NCBI GenBank assembly: GCA_032160705.1 | Contig: JAVHVE010000073.1 | Coordinates: 1-64,000 of the forward strand | DNA from: QHXM01 sp032160705 | GTDB taxonomy: Bacteria > Acidobacteriota > Blastocatellia > Pyrinomonadales > Pyrinomonadaceae | Length of the DNA: 64,000 nucleotides | Reading direction: 5' to 3' | Part shown: positions 53,088 to 61,229 of the stretch, piece after piece | How the letters are laid out: the number at the start of each line of letters is the position of its first letter | Numbering within the stretch: position 1 is the first letter of the stretch | Position numbers and translations under genes: made by a program | The notes under the pieces: model-generated | What the model was told of the DNA's origin: nothing | Databases searched by the model: none | Seen by the model: the letters and a program-made list of their open reading frames with translations, nothing else

Positions 53088-53192
53088 AAGGAAAAAGTAA
53101 AAAGGTAAAAGTAAAAAGGGAGGCGGAAACCACGTTTAATTTAATGTGGTGTTCAGCCTTCCTTTTGCCTTTTACCTTTTTACTTTTTCCTT
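53088..53192 (+). repeat. Foldback repeat with AAAAAGTAAAAAGG-type arms
   Basis: Left arm: AAAAAGT, AAAAAGGT, AAAAGT, AAAAAGG; right arm: CCTTTTGCCTTTTACCTTTTTAC. The core GGAGGCGGAAACCACG (about 53117-53132) resembles the core of the heptamer-arm copies (GGCGGARAACCRC), although the arms differ. Confidence 0.75.
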
Positions 53193-53194
53193 AC

Positions 53195-55390
53195 TTAGTT
53201 GATATACGGTGTATCGGGAATCGTGTTGAGGATGGTTGTGTCTGCTCTGAGCGGTGCGATTCCTCTCGGCGATCTCTCCAGTACCATCATTTTAGCTGTT
53301 TCGGCCTCGACTGGTTTGGAAAACAGAAAGCCCTGACCGTATTCGCATTTGAGCGCACGGAGTTGCGCCAGTTGCTCCTCAGTTTCTATTCCTTCGGCAA
53401 CCACATCCATCCCCAGGTTGCTCGCCAGCGTCACAATCGTGCGAACGATTTCAGCATTCTCATCACCTTGTCCCATCCGGCTGATGAACGAACGATCAAT
53501 CTTCAAAGTCGTGACGGGAAAGCGGTGCAGATAGCTCAAAGATGAATAGCCCGTCCCGAAATCGTCAATGCTCAAGTGGACGCCAATCTCGCGCAGTTGA
53601 AGTAACATCGAGGCTGCCGCTTCAGCATTTTCCATGACGACGCTCTCTGTAATCTCAAGTCTCAGCCAGCGGGGATCGAAATCCGTCTCGCGTAAAGTAT
53701 TCTTGATCTGCTCGATCAAATTGGGTTGGACAAACTGCTTGCCTGACAGATTGACGCTCAGCGTGAGCGGGCGTTGGAGCGAGACTTGCCACTGACGCAC
53801 CTGACGGCAGGATTCCTGGAGTACCCACTGCCCGATCTCCATAATCAAACCGGTCTCTTCCGAGAGCGGGATGAATTCACCCGGAGAGACCAGGCCGCGC
53901 TCAGGATGCTCCCAGCGCACAAGCGCCTCAAAGCCCGCGATCTGATCTGTCTCCAGCGAAATGATTGGCTGGTAGTGAACGCGAAACTCCTGACGCTCGA
54001 TGGCATGACGCAGGTCGTTTTCCAATTTCAGGAGCGCGACGGCGCGCGTGTGCATGACCGTATCAAACAGCTCATAGCGCGCCTTGCCGTTATCTTTGGC
54101 GCGATACATCGCAATATCCGCATCACGCAGGATATTGTCTGGATGCTCGTATCCGGTGGTGCTGAGCGCAATCCCGATGCTGGTGGTCGTATAAACCTCA
54201 TGCCCGTTAAGATTGAAGGGCTGCATCAAATCATGCTGCACGCGCTCGGCGACATGAATGGCGGTATTGCAATCATCAAGACCGTCGAGCATGATGGCGA
54301 ACTCGTCACCTCCGAGGCGCGCTACCGTATCCATCGGACGCAAACAATTCTCGACCCGGCGCGCAATGGCAATCAGCAATTGATCGCCGATGGTATGACC
54401 CAGACTATCGTTGATGTTTTTGAAGCGATCCAGGTCAAGGAAGAGAACTGCGAACAGATGATCCTCGCGGCGTTTTGCGCGTTCGATGGCGAGCTTCAGA
54501 TGATCTGTCAGCAAGGCTCTGTTTGGTAGACCTGTGAGGGCATCGTGAAAAGCTGCGTGACGAAAATGTTCTTTGCTCTCTTGCAGCGCGAGGCTGATGC
54601 GCTCCTGTTCAGCAATGTGTCTGGATAATTCCGCGATGTGTTGCTCGGCCTGCTCGGCGCGCTCGCGCTCGGCCTGTTCAGCCTGAGCCGCCGTCGCTTT
54701 GATGTCTTCCAGATATTTGTGATAGGTGAAATAGATGATCGAGATAATCGGGAGCGTAACCATCAGCGCGTAGAAGCCGATAGTATTGACGAACAGGATT
54801 GTCACGCCGGCAGCCGCTGCGCCAACAATATAGGTGATCGAAGTCCAAAGATAGTGCTTGCTCCAGGTCTGCCAGATGGGCTGATTGGTTTTTAAGGCCA
54901 GACCGATAGCAACCAGGCCGGTATTGCTAATGTATTGAGCCAGCGCCATCGCGCAGAGCCCAGTCAGGAGCATTGAGGGTGTATGGTGATAAACTTCTTC
55001 ATGCGGCCCCACGGTGAAACGCATCACCCAGACCGTGATGAAGGTTGAGCAAGCCATCACCGCTCCGCTAAAGAGAATCGTCACGGGGCTCTTGCTCTTA
55101 CTAATGCGGACGCCTGAGCAGAGACCATCCGCTGCGGCAAGCATGATTCCCGCCTCGCCGCCATAGAGCAGAATGGCCAGGAAGATAAACGTGTCGGAGA
55201 CAGTAACGTTGGTGTCGAAGCGGGGAATCTGGACAGCAATGCGCGAGCTGACGATGACCGTCATGATGGCCAGCAGCAGAAAGCGCATATCAATTCGGTC
55301 AAGGGGCAGGCGAGACGCGGTGTAGACACAGATCAGCGTGCCGATCCCGGCGATGAGCCTTCTGTATGGTTCGTATCTCTGTTTACCCAT
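53195..55390 (-). CDS. Membrane diguanylate cyclase/phosphodiesterase (GGDEF-EAL)
   Basis: A 731-residue protein. About eight hydrophobic helices (residues 15-225, a MASE-like sensor) and a coiled coil lead to a GGDEF domain (DALTGLPNRAL, ARLGGDEFAIML intact active site) and an EAL domain (GFEALVRWEH, ITESVVMENA, SIDDFGTGYSSLSYL, VAEGIETEEQ). Both catalytic motifs are complete, so it could make or break c-di-GMP; dual proteins often favour one. The frame can extend to 55414; the ATG at 55390 is chosen. Confidence 0.9.
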   Translation of the reverse strand: MGKQRYEPYRRLIAGIGTLICVYTASRLPLDRIDMRFLLLAIMTVIVSSRIAVQIPRFDTNVTVSDTFIFLAILLYGGEAGIMLAAADGLCSGVRISKSKSPVTILFSGAVMACSTFITVWVMRFTVGPHEEVYHHTPSMLLTGLCAMALAQYISNTGLVAIGLALKTNQPIWQTWSKHYLWTSITYIVGAAAAGVTILFVNTIGFYALMVTLPIISIIYFTYHKYLEDIKATAAQAEQAERERAEQAEQHIAELSRHIAEQERISLALQESKEHFRHAAFHDALTGLPNRALLTDHLKLAIERAKRREDHLFAVLFLDLDRFKNINDSLGHTIGDQLLIAIARRVENCLRPMDTVARLGGDEFAIMLDGLDDCNTAIHVAERVQHDLMQPFNLNGHEVYTTTSIGIALSTTGYEHPDNILRDADIAMYRAKDNGKARYELFDTVMHTRAVALLKLENDLRHAIERQEFRVHYQPIISLETDQIAGFEALVRWEHPERGLVSPGEFIPLSEETGLIMEIGQWVLQESCRQVRQWQVSLQRPLTLSVNLSGKQFVQPNLIEQIKNTLRETDFDPRWLRLEITESVVMENAEAAASMLLQLREIGVHLSIDDFGTGYSSLSYLHRFPVTTLKIDRSFISRMGQGDENAEIVRTIVTLASNLGMDVVAEGIETEEQLAQLRALKCEYGQGFLFSKPVEAETAKMMVLERSPRGIAPLRADTTILNTIPDTPYIN

Positions 55391-55437
55391 AACCGTACGT
55401 ACTGAATTTCCCAATGGCCTTATGAGCTTCAGGGGGT

Positions 55438-56343
55438 TTATTGTTGAAGATAGATGGTGTCGTAGCGTCCCTGTTGCGTGTAGCCCGCCTTAAGGTAGAA
55501 GTTAATCGCTGCCTGATTATGCTCGTTGACGAGCAGGCAGATGGATTTTGTGCGCTGCAACAGGTGCGCGCCAAGTTGCGTCAGACAGCGAAGCCCGTAG
55601 CCTTTGCCGCGCTTCTCCGGGTTGACGTACACGCCTTCGAGATAGATAACTTCGGGGGTGTCGGAAATGACATCCGTTTTGAAGAGCAATCGCCCTTGCT
55701 CGATCCAGACCCACACTCGCCCCCGCTCAATACGACGAGCCGTGCGTTGGCGGAATCCTACCGGGTCGCTCTGGAGAGGATTGACTCCGCATTCTTCAAA
55801 AATCATGGAATCATTCACAATCAGAATCGGCTCAAGATCATCAAGCGATGCCGCGCGTAAATTACTCACAGGCTCATGCGTCATGAAGGATTGCCGTTGC
55901 TCAAGTAATAACTCGCGGCAGATCAGACGGGGCGAACACTTGCTCGTCGTGTAGTAATCCAGAAAACGTTCGATCATCTCCATCTCGCCCCTGATGAGAT
56001 GGGCGCGCGTGTTGTCCTGAGCAAGGAGGGCGAAAGCTTCAAGGGCAGTGTCAGAGTGTGCTTCGATGAGGGTTGCGTGACCAATTAAGGCGACGCCTTC
56101 CAGTTGTCCGAGCCGGTTGCGACAGGCATAAAACTCGCCACGATTCAAGGAACTGATTAAGCCATTTTCGATAATGAGCCCCGCCATGCTGACGGTATGA
56201 AGGGGGCGTTTTGAGAGGAAGGCGAGCGCCTCCGCTTCAAACTCGCCGGTTAAAAGCTGGACTGTCATAGAGGCAGCCGTTGTGTGCAGCCGGGATGCCG
56301 CAGCATTAATTCCTGCTTCGGTTTCTGCAAGGGTAGTGGACAT
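55438..56343 (-). CDS. GNAT-family acetyltransferase
   Basis: A 301-residue protein. The C-terminal half is a GNAT fold with VIYLEGVYVNPEKRGKGYGLRCL, the R/QxxGxG/A acetyl-CoA loop being KRGKGYG, and SICLLVNEHNQAAINFYLKAGY. The N-terminal half (about 150 residues) is a partner domain of the DUF4081 type. Substrate unknown. It is separated from the GGDEF-EAL gene by 47 bases on the same strand. Confidence 0.82.
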   Translation of the reverse strand: MSTTLAETEAGINAAASRLHTTAASMTVQLLTGEFEAEALAFLSKRPLHTVSMAGLIIENGLISSLNRGEFYACRNRLGQLEGVALIGHATLIEAHSDTALEAFALLAQDNTRAHLIRGEMEMIERFLDYYTTSKCSPRLICRELLLEQRQSFMTHEPVSNLRAASLDDLEPILIVNDSMIFEECGVNPLQSDPVGFRQRTARRIERGRVWVWIEQGRLLFKTDVISDTPEVIYLEGVYVNPEKRGKGYGLRCLTQLGAHLLQRTKSICLLVNEHNQAAINFYLKAGYTQQGRYDTIYLQQ

Positions 56344-56817
56344 GATTCCGTTCCTGGGCAGTTCCGTCGTTGAATGACCTGCTTAATCTCTGGGGTGAAT
56401 AGCAGACTTGAGGCTTGTCCGCCGCGTGTTACTACATCGCGGACATGGCGAGGGCGGCACAATCGCAAAGCGCGACGCCATCACCGAGCACGACGCATAA
56501 TCCATAAAGGTTCTGATACTTGGTGAGGGGAGGGACGCGTGTCGCCAGAGATGTGGTTGAGCATGACGCTTTGTGAGCCGGGGAAAATGCTTGTCCGGCA
56601 AGATTGGCTGGGGCGTTAGAGCCATGATAATAGTCAGCATGCCTCGCCGGGCCTGCGCCCTGGCAAGCGCCGATGAATTAGCAATGCCTGTGCCGACGCA
56701 TCGCCTTGACGTGAAGAGGCAATTTTATTGAGGTTTTTTGTCTTCGCCCTGGTTGGGAGCGAAGAGTTGGGCGTAATGATCGGTCAGGATGAGAGAAAGC
56801 AGTCAGTCATATTGCTG
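56344..56817. other. Intergenic region before the transposon
   Basis: A 474-base gap. A short frame on the minus strand (56383-56640) has no coding character. No promoter or repeat was recognised. The left target duplication of the transposon begins at 56818. Confidence 0.35.
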
Positions 56818-56826
56818 TCAGCTTGA
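56818..56826 (+). repeat. Left 9-bp target-site duplication
   Basis: TCAGCTTGA, identical to the copy at 59378-59386 directly outside the right end of the transposon. Confidence 0.8.
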
Positions 56827-56901
56827 GGCTCTGCCCGACAATCGGTCAACCGAGTCGAATTATCGGGCAGGAATTGGAATTGTCGGGCAAGGAGGGCTTG
56901 G

Positions 56902-57192
56902 ATGAAGTCGCTCCTTGAAATCATAAACGAAGAAAAACCTTTTAGTCGCTGGGGATTATTCGGCGGGTTGCATTACTTGTTTTGGCGCGTCTATCACGGC
57001 TACTACTTTTGGATTCTATTCAATGTGATATGGCGATACCGGATATTTAAGCCGCCCACACGTTGGACTGAAAAGCGACTTGCCAAAAAAGCCTTGAAAG
57101 CTTCACTCGGACTTAGGGAGATGAATCAGCAAACCCTTGGGATAGATAACCCAAGAATTGAGGTAATTGATAGCAGTTTTAAGAGACATTAA
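56902..57192 (+). CDS. Transposon passenger: small hydrophobic protein
   Basis: A 96-residue protein with an aromatic, hydrophobic middle (LFGGLHYLFWRVYHGYYFWI then LFNVIWRYRIF), likely membrane-associated, and a basic C-terminal half. A perfect AAGGAGGG lies just ahead of the ATG. It runs toward, and overlaps by 90 bases, the convergent paralogue gene. No homology recognised. Confidence 0.55.
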   Translation: MKSLLEIINEEKPFSRWGLFGGLHYLFWRVYHGYYFWILFNVIWRYRIFKPPTRWTEKRLAKKALKASLGLREMNQQTLGIDNPRIEVIDSSFKRH

Positions 57193-57459
57193 AAACATTG
57201 GTCTATCGCAATAACGCACGCTGCTAGGAGTGGTTAAAAGATTGCCGAATCGGTCTCTATGTCCCGTCCACTCTTCATGGTGTTGTAACTCCGATGTCGG
57301 GATAAAGCAGCTAGTAAAATCGTGCGTTGTTTCGCTTTGAATGGCAGAAAGGTATGAATGAAACATTACAACATACTTTTCCTCTATGTCACCGTCCGGC
57401 AGTTCGGAGGCGAAGGCGCTGAGCCTTGCAACTACCATGCGAATCTTTTTTTCATCCAT
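57103..57459 (-). CDS. Transposon passenger: small protein of a paralogous pair (B)
   Basis: A 118-residue protein. It shares LSAFxxxLPxGDIE, HxxLSxxQ, IPxSxL, DxxGN and RYxxxxYCDRxxF-type words with the upstream paralogue A. The start ATG is six bases after the stop of A, so they are co-translated. No known domain; no signal or membrane helix. Confidence 0.62.
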   Translation of the reverse strand: MDEKKIRMVVARLSAFASELPDGDIEEKYVVMFHSYLSAIQSETTHDFTSCFIPTSELQHHEEWTGHRDRFGNLLTTPSSVRYCDRPMFLMSLKTAINYLNSWVIYPKGLLIHLPKSE

Positions 57460-57465
57460 GATGTG

Positions 57466-57792
57466 TCAGAGCGGGAGAGCGTGGGTGAAGATTATTAGAG
57501 CATTGAGTTGTCTCTTGAAAACATCACGGTCGCAATATGGCTCGTACCTGTAGGGCTCTCCATACGTGTTGCCCCACCCGTCCATGCTGAAAGACTGTGG
57601 TATGGCTCTCTCTTTAAGCGCGCTCTTTGGTATGCGGAACTCGCTCAGGTCAATTCCGAATTGCTCCTGTAGGTCGCTTAGAACTGCGTGGTAATCATCA
57701 ACATGATTCAGTTCTATATCACCTTTAGGTAGACCATCTTTGAATGCACTGAGGATGGCAGACGCTTTGATGAATTTTATTTTATCTATCAT
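57466..57792 (-). CDS. Transposon passenger: small protein of a paralogous pair (A)
   Basis: A 108-residue protein: LSAFKDGLPKGDIELNHVDDYHAVLSDLQ, FRIPKSALKER and MDGWGNTYGEPYRYEPYCDR. It is paralogous to the next gene. Its ATG overlaps the zinc-ribbon gene by 11 bases. The frame can extend to 57987, but that start would overlap the ribbon gene entirely. Function unknown. Confidence 0.65.
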   Translation of the reverse strand: MIDKIKFIKASAILSAFKDGLPKGDIELNHVDDYHAVLSDLQEQFGIDLSEFRIPKSALKERAIPQSFSMDGWGNTYGEPYRYEPYCDRDVFKRQLNALIIFTHALPL

Positions 57793-57967
57793 GGTACGCC
57801 GTAACTTCTGGCTGCTTACGCGGCTTAGCAACCCTGCGCGGTGTGTTCCAGTAAGGACTCTTACACTTTGGACAGACGCGCGGCTCGTTTTCTGTGTCTC
57901 GCGGAATCCACTCATGCTCGCATCGCTCGCATCGGTATCCCCAAGCTGTGATTTGTACTTTAGGCAT
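57782..57967 (-). CDS. Transposon passenger: zinc-ribbon mini-protein
   Basis: A 61-residue protein with cysteines 13, 16, 32 and 35 (GYRCERCEHEWIPR and RVCPKCKSPYWNTPRR). This layout is seen in small antitoxin-like or accessory proteins. Its start is only 8 bases from its -10 element, so its mRNA may have no leader. It heads a coupled three-gene operon. Confidence 0.75.
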   Translation of the reverse strand: MPKVQITAWGYRCERCEHEWIPRDTENEPRVCPKCKSPYWNTPRRVAKPRKQPEVTAYHDR

Positions 57968-57975
57968 AATCCAGA

Positions 57976-58004
57976 TATATACCTCATAAATAATATACCG
58001 TCAA
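57976..58004 (-). promoter_or_regulatory. Promoter of the passenger operon
   Basis: On the minus strand TTGACG (complement of 57999-58004), a 17-base spacer, then TATATA (complement of 57976-57981). The predicted start coincides with the ATG of the zinc-ribbon gene, implying leaderless translation. Confidence 0.7.
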
Positions 58005-58016
58005 GTGATATTTCCC

Positions 58017-58046
58017 TTGACTTGTTGTGTACCTCTAGAGTAATAT
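58017..58046 (+). promoter_or_regulatory. Promoter of the transposase gene
   Basis: TTGACT (58017-58022), an 18-base spacer and TAATAT (58041-58046). It lies back to back with the passenger operon promoter. Confidence 0.6.
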
Positions 58047-58047
58047 A

Positions 58048-58077
58048 CTCCGCAGTAGGTGGTAACGCTACGCGGAG
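58048..58077 (+). other. Hairpin covering the transposase ribosome site
   Basis: CTCCGC (58048-58053) and GCGGAG (58072-58077) pair so that the GGAGG word before the transposase ATG is partly hidden. This is a common means of keeping transposase translation low. Confidence 0.45.
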
Positions 58078-58087
58078 GATAAAGGTA

Positions 58088-59323
58088 ATGAATGTCAGAG
58101 AGCTTAAGGGTCTTCAAATAGCCGACAATCAGAACATCGCAAGACACAATGGCATGTGGCTCGTTCCTTCTCAGGCAGGCGCAGGATTGTATAAGGTCAA
58201 CGCTGAAAAGCAGACTTGCTCTTGTCCCGACTATGATATTCGCCGCGCAAAGTGCAAGCACATCTTTGCCGTCGAAGTCACCATTCAGCGCACGCATACG
58301 GCTACCACTAAGAACGGTGAGACTACCGTTACAGAGACGGTGAAAGTCACGCACAAGCAAACCTACAAGCAGGAATGGCCTGCTTACAATAAAGCGCAGA
58401 CACAAGAGAAGCGGCTCTTTCAATATCTCCTGCATCAACTCTGTCAGGGCGTCGGCTCTCCTGCTCAACAGGGCGCAGGGCGCAGGTTCTTACCGCTTGA
58501 AGATGTAATCTTTGCGATGGCTTTCAAAGTTTACTCTACCGTCTCAGGTCGCCGCTTCATGTCAGACTTGAGAGACGCGCACGCCAAAGGCTATCTCTCA
58601 CAAGTCCCAAGCTATAACAGCATGTTTGATTACTTCAATACGGAAATGCTTACAGACCATCTACAAATGCTTATCGAAGAATCCAGCTTGCCATTAGCGG
58701 CAATAGAGAATGACTTTGCTGTTGATAGTTCAGGCTTTTCTACGTCGCGCTTTGGGCAATGGATGAGTGAGAAGTATGGCGACCCCGTTAAAACTGACCG
58801 CCGACTATGGCTCAAAGCTCATCTTATCTGCGGAGTCAAAACGAATGTTGTTGCCTCAGTTGAAATCAGTAAAAACTATGTTGGCGACTCTCTTTTCTTC
58901 AAGACCTTAGTTGACGCAACCGCTAAGAACTTCACGCTGAAAGAAGTAAGCGCGGATAAAGCATATCTCTCACAAAAGAACCTACAGACTGTTGTTGACC
59001 ACAACGCGATGCCGTATATCGCGTTCAAGACCAACAGCGTTGCTGAAGGAAAAGACAAGAAAAAATCTCAACTATGGAAAAATATGTATCACTACTTCGC
59101 ATACAACAACGACCGCTTTATGAGCCACTACCACAAACGCTCAAACGTGGAAACGACCTTTCACATGATAAAGGCAAAGTTCGGGACTCACTTGAGAAGC
59201 AAGACGACGCGAGCGCAAGTTAATGAGGCACTTCTAAAAGTCCTCTGCCATAACATCTGCGTACTTATCCAAGCGATGTTTGAGTTAAATCTGAAACCGA
59301 AGTTCTGGAGCGTGGCGGCATGA
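58088..59323 (+). CDS. DDE transposase of the IS4 superfamily with an N-terminal SWIM zinc finger
   Basis: A 411-residue protein. Residues 44-58 form a SWIM finger: cysteines 44 and 46, cysteine 56 and histidine 58 (CxCx9CxH). From about residue 110 comes an IS4-type DDE domain: aspartate 213 (AVDSSGF), aspartate 290 (SADKAYLS), glutamate 355, and an intact Y-x2-R-x3-E-x6-K signature (348-362). It is the element's transposase. The ATG at 58088 follows GGAGGATAAAGGTA, so the frame from 57740 is not used upstream. SWIM fingers are known from other DNA-binding and transposase-related proteins, but their union with an IS4 core is unusual. Confidence 0.9.
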   Translation: MNVRELKGLQIADNQNIARHNGMWLVPSQAGAGLYKVNAEKQTCSCPDYDIRRAKCKHIFAVEVTIQRTHTATTKNGETTVTETVKVTHKQTYKQEWPAYNKAQTQEKRLFQYLLHQLCQGVGSPAQQGAGRRFLPLEDVIFAMAFKVYSTVSGRRFMSDLRDAHAKGYLSQVPSYNSMFDYFNTEMLTDHLQMLIEESSLPLAAIENDFAVDSSGFSTSRFGQWMSEKYGDPVKTDRRLWLKAHLICGVKTNVVASVEISKNYVGDSLFFKTLVDATAKNFTLKEVSADKAYLSQKNLQTVVDHNAMPYIAFKTNSVAEGKDKKKSQLWKNMYHYFAYNNDRFMSHYHKRSNVETTFHMIKAKFGTHLRSKTTRAQVNEALLKVLCHNICVLIQAMFELNLKPKFWSVAA

Positions 59324-59377
59324 ATTGTCGGGCAGCGAAAATAATTGGCGGGCAAGCGGGAAATGTCGGGCAAAGTC

Positions 59378-59386
59378 TCAGCTTGA
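59378..59386 (+). repeat. Right 9-bp target-site duplication
   Basis: TCAGCTTGA, the second copy of the duplicated target, directly outside the right inverted end. Confidence 0.8.
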
Positions 59387-59443
59387 ATGATTTGGAGTTG
59401 AAGTCCGGGCGGAAGGCTAATGGTCAGAGCTTCTGAAAAACTC

Positions 59444-60490
59444 TTAGCCCGAGGTTAGATGATAGAAGAATTCGATGACGAAATAGGAGATGGCCGCGAT
59501 GGTGGCGGCAATGGGAATGGTCAGAATCCATGCCCAGACGATGCGCCCGGCCACGCCCCATTTGACGGCTGAGAGCCTGCGGGTCGCCCCGACGCCGACG
59601 ATTGCGCCCGTGATGGTGTGCGTGGTGGAAACGGGAATTCCCGTCAGCGTAGCGCCAAAAAGAGTGGCCGCACCAGCCGTCTCCGCGCAAAAACCTCCGA
59701 CGGGCTTGAGCTTGGTAATCTTAGACCCCATCGTGTGAACGATGCGCCAGCCACCTGTCAGAGTGCCCAGGCCGATAGCCGCGTGAGCTGTTAAGACGAC
59801 CCATAAAGGTATATCGGGGAGTTTGCCGCCCGGCGCTGCCCCCAGAAGATTACCTGCGACGAGCGCCACCGTGATGATGCCCATTGTTTTCTGCGCGTCG
59901 TTGCCGCCATGACCAAGTGAGAATGCGGCTGCGGAGAAAAGCTGGCCGGTTCTGAAAGTCTTATCGACATGGCTTGGTGATGAGCGCCGGAAAAGCCAGA
60001 ACACGATCACCATAAAAGTATAACCCAGCACCATGCCGAGCAGCGGAGAAGCGACGATGAAAACAAGTGTCTTGATCCATCCTGAAGCTATTAAAAGACC
60101 GCTGATGCCTTTGTAAGAAGCAATCGCAGCGCCTGCGTAGCCCCCGACCAGCGCATGTGAACTCGAAGTCGGCAACCCCAGCCACCACGTAATCAGATTC
60201 CAGATGATTGCGCCGAGCAATGCTGCCAGCAGAACATGCAGACGCAGGTCTGCGGCAATGAGATTGATATTGACGAGGTCGCCGCCGATAGTCTTGGCGA
60301 CGCGCGTGCCGAAGACTGCGAAGGCAATGAAATTGAAAAAAGCCGCCCAGATAACGGCCATGCCCGGCGAGAGAACACGGGTGGAAACCACCGTCGCGAT
60401 GGAATTGGCCGCATCGTGAAAACCGTTGATGTAATCAAAGACGAGCGCGATGAAGATGATTAGGATGACGAAGCCTAGTGCGACAGTCAT
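59444..60490 (-). CDS. pit: Low-affinity inorganic phosphate transporter, PiT family
   Basis: A 348-residue carrier that takes up phosphate with a cation. It has the family signature at the first half (VFDYINGFHDAANSIATVV) and its repeat in the second half (GGNDAQKTMGI), about ten membrane helices, and a loop SAAAFSLGHGG. The downstream partner gene encodes a DUF47 protein. The gap before it is a foldback repeat, and no SD-like word precedes the ATG. Confidence 0.93.
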   Translation of the reverse strand: MTVALGFVILIIFIALVFDYINGFHDAANSIATVVSTRVLSPGMAVIWAAFFNFIAFAVFGTRVAKTIGGDLVNINLIAADLRLHVLLAALLGAIIWNLITWWLGLPTSSSHALVGGYAGAAIASYKGISGLLIASGWIKTLVFIVASPLLGMVLGYTFMVIVFWLFRRSSPSHVDKTFRTGQLFSAAAFSLGHGGNDAQKTMGIITVALVAGNLLGAAPGGKLPDIPLWVVLTAHAAIGLGTLTGGWRIVHTMGSKITKLKPVGGFCAETAGAATLFGATLTGIPVSTTHTITGAIVGVGATRRLSAVKWGVAGRIVWAWILTIPIAATIAAISYFVIEFFYHLTSG

Positions 60491-60493
60491 AGC

Positions 60494-60606
60494 TTAAAGC
60501 AGAATACAGAATTCAGGAGTCAGAAGTCAGAATAATATGGCGGCAACCGCATTCACAGATATTCTCTTCTTCTGTCTCCTGTCTTCTGTCTCCTGTCTCC
60601 TGTGTT
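60494..60606 (+). repeat. Heptamer-arm foldback repeat, copy 5
   Basis: Left words CAGAATA, CAGAATT, CAGGAGT; core TATGGCGGCAACCGC (about 60534); right words CTGTCTCCTGTCTTCTGTCTCCTG. It lies between the DUF47 gene and pit. Confidence 0.85.
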
Positions 60607-60608
60607 CT

Positions 60609-61229
60609 TCAGTTGTGCTTGATAATGACGCTCTCGATGATATTGGCGACGTTTTCGCAGCGGTCAACTGCGGCTTCCAGCTTTTCGTAGATGTCTTTCC
60701 ACTTAATCACGGTCAGCGGGTCGGTTGCCTTGTGAAACAATTCGGCGATGGCGGTGTGGTAAATCTCATCGCCTTCATTCTCCAGTCGGTGCAGTTCGAC
60801 GAGGCGTGGGCTGATGCCGTTTGGTTTCGAGAGCATGGAAACAATTTCGTGCAGTTGCACGGCCATGCGTTGAATGACATCGGCGAAACTTCGCGCGTGG
60901 GCCGTGCTCTCTTTAACGTCGTACATCACCATCGCCCGCGCCGCATCGTCAATCAAATCCACCACGTCGTCGAGCGCGCCAGACAGCAGGTAAATGTCCT
61001 CGCGGTCAAAGGGCGTGATGAAAGATTTGTTCAGCTTCGTCGAGATGGAATGCGTCAGGTCGTCGCACTGGTGCTCGATTGCCTTGATGCGCTTGAGGTG
61101 TTCGACATGAGAGTCGCCCTGATCGTTGAGCATCTCGACAAGCGCGCGCGCCGCGTCGTAGATGTACGAAGTCATCTGCGAAAAGAAGGTAAAGTATTGT
61201 TCCTCTTTGGGAAGTAAGCTGAAGCCCAT
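60609..61229 (-). CDS. DUF47/PhoU-like phosphate-transport accessory protein
   Basis: A 206-residue helical protein with the metal-binding ED/EHQCDDLTHSIS and REDIYLLSGALDDVVDLID segments of the DUF47 (YkaA/PhoU-like) family. It regulates a neighbouring PiT transporter. It is upstream of pit on the same strand, the usual order. The ATG at 61229 is chosen over an upstream 61277. Confidence 0.88.
   Translation of the reverse strand: MGFSLLPKEEQYFTFFSQMTSYIYDAARALVEMLNDQGDSHVEHLKRIKAIEHQCDDLTHSISTKLNKSFITPFDREDIYLLSGALDDVVDLIDDAARAMVMYDVKESTAHARSFADVIQRMAVQLHEIVSMLSKPNGISPRLVELHRLENEGDEIYHTAIAELFHKATDPLTVIKWKDIYEKLEAAVDRCENVANIIESVIIKHN

Larger units (their letters stand above)
56827..59377. 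mobile_element. IS4-type transposon with SWIM-domain transposase and four passenger genes
   Basis: A 2551-base element. The ends are imperfect inverted repeats (left GGCTCTGCCCGACAAT; right, inverted, GACTTTGCCCGACATT; 13 of 16 matches) with TCAGCTTGA duplicated outside. Internal iterons TGTCGGGCA recur at 56881, 59326 and 59364, with variants TATCGGGCA at 56861 and TGGCGGGCA at 59346; the right-end spacings are 20 and 18 bases, and the left terminal copy (56832) is inverted. It encodes a transposase, a zinc-ribbon protein, two paralogues and a convergent small membrane protein. All frames are intact, so it may be active. Confidence 0.85.

Noticed and set aside
57740..58087. Upstream extension of the transposase frame (116 more codons)
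   Set aside because: It crosses both promoters and the zinc-ribbon gene on the other strand; a good ribosome site precedes the ATG at 58088.
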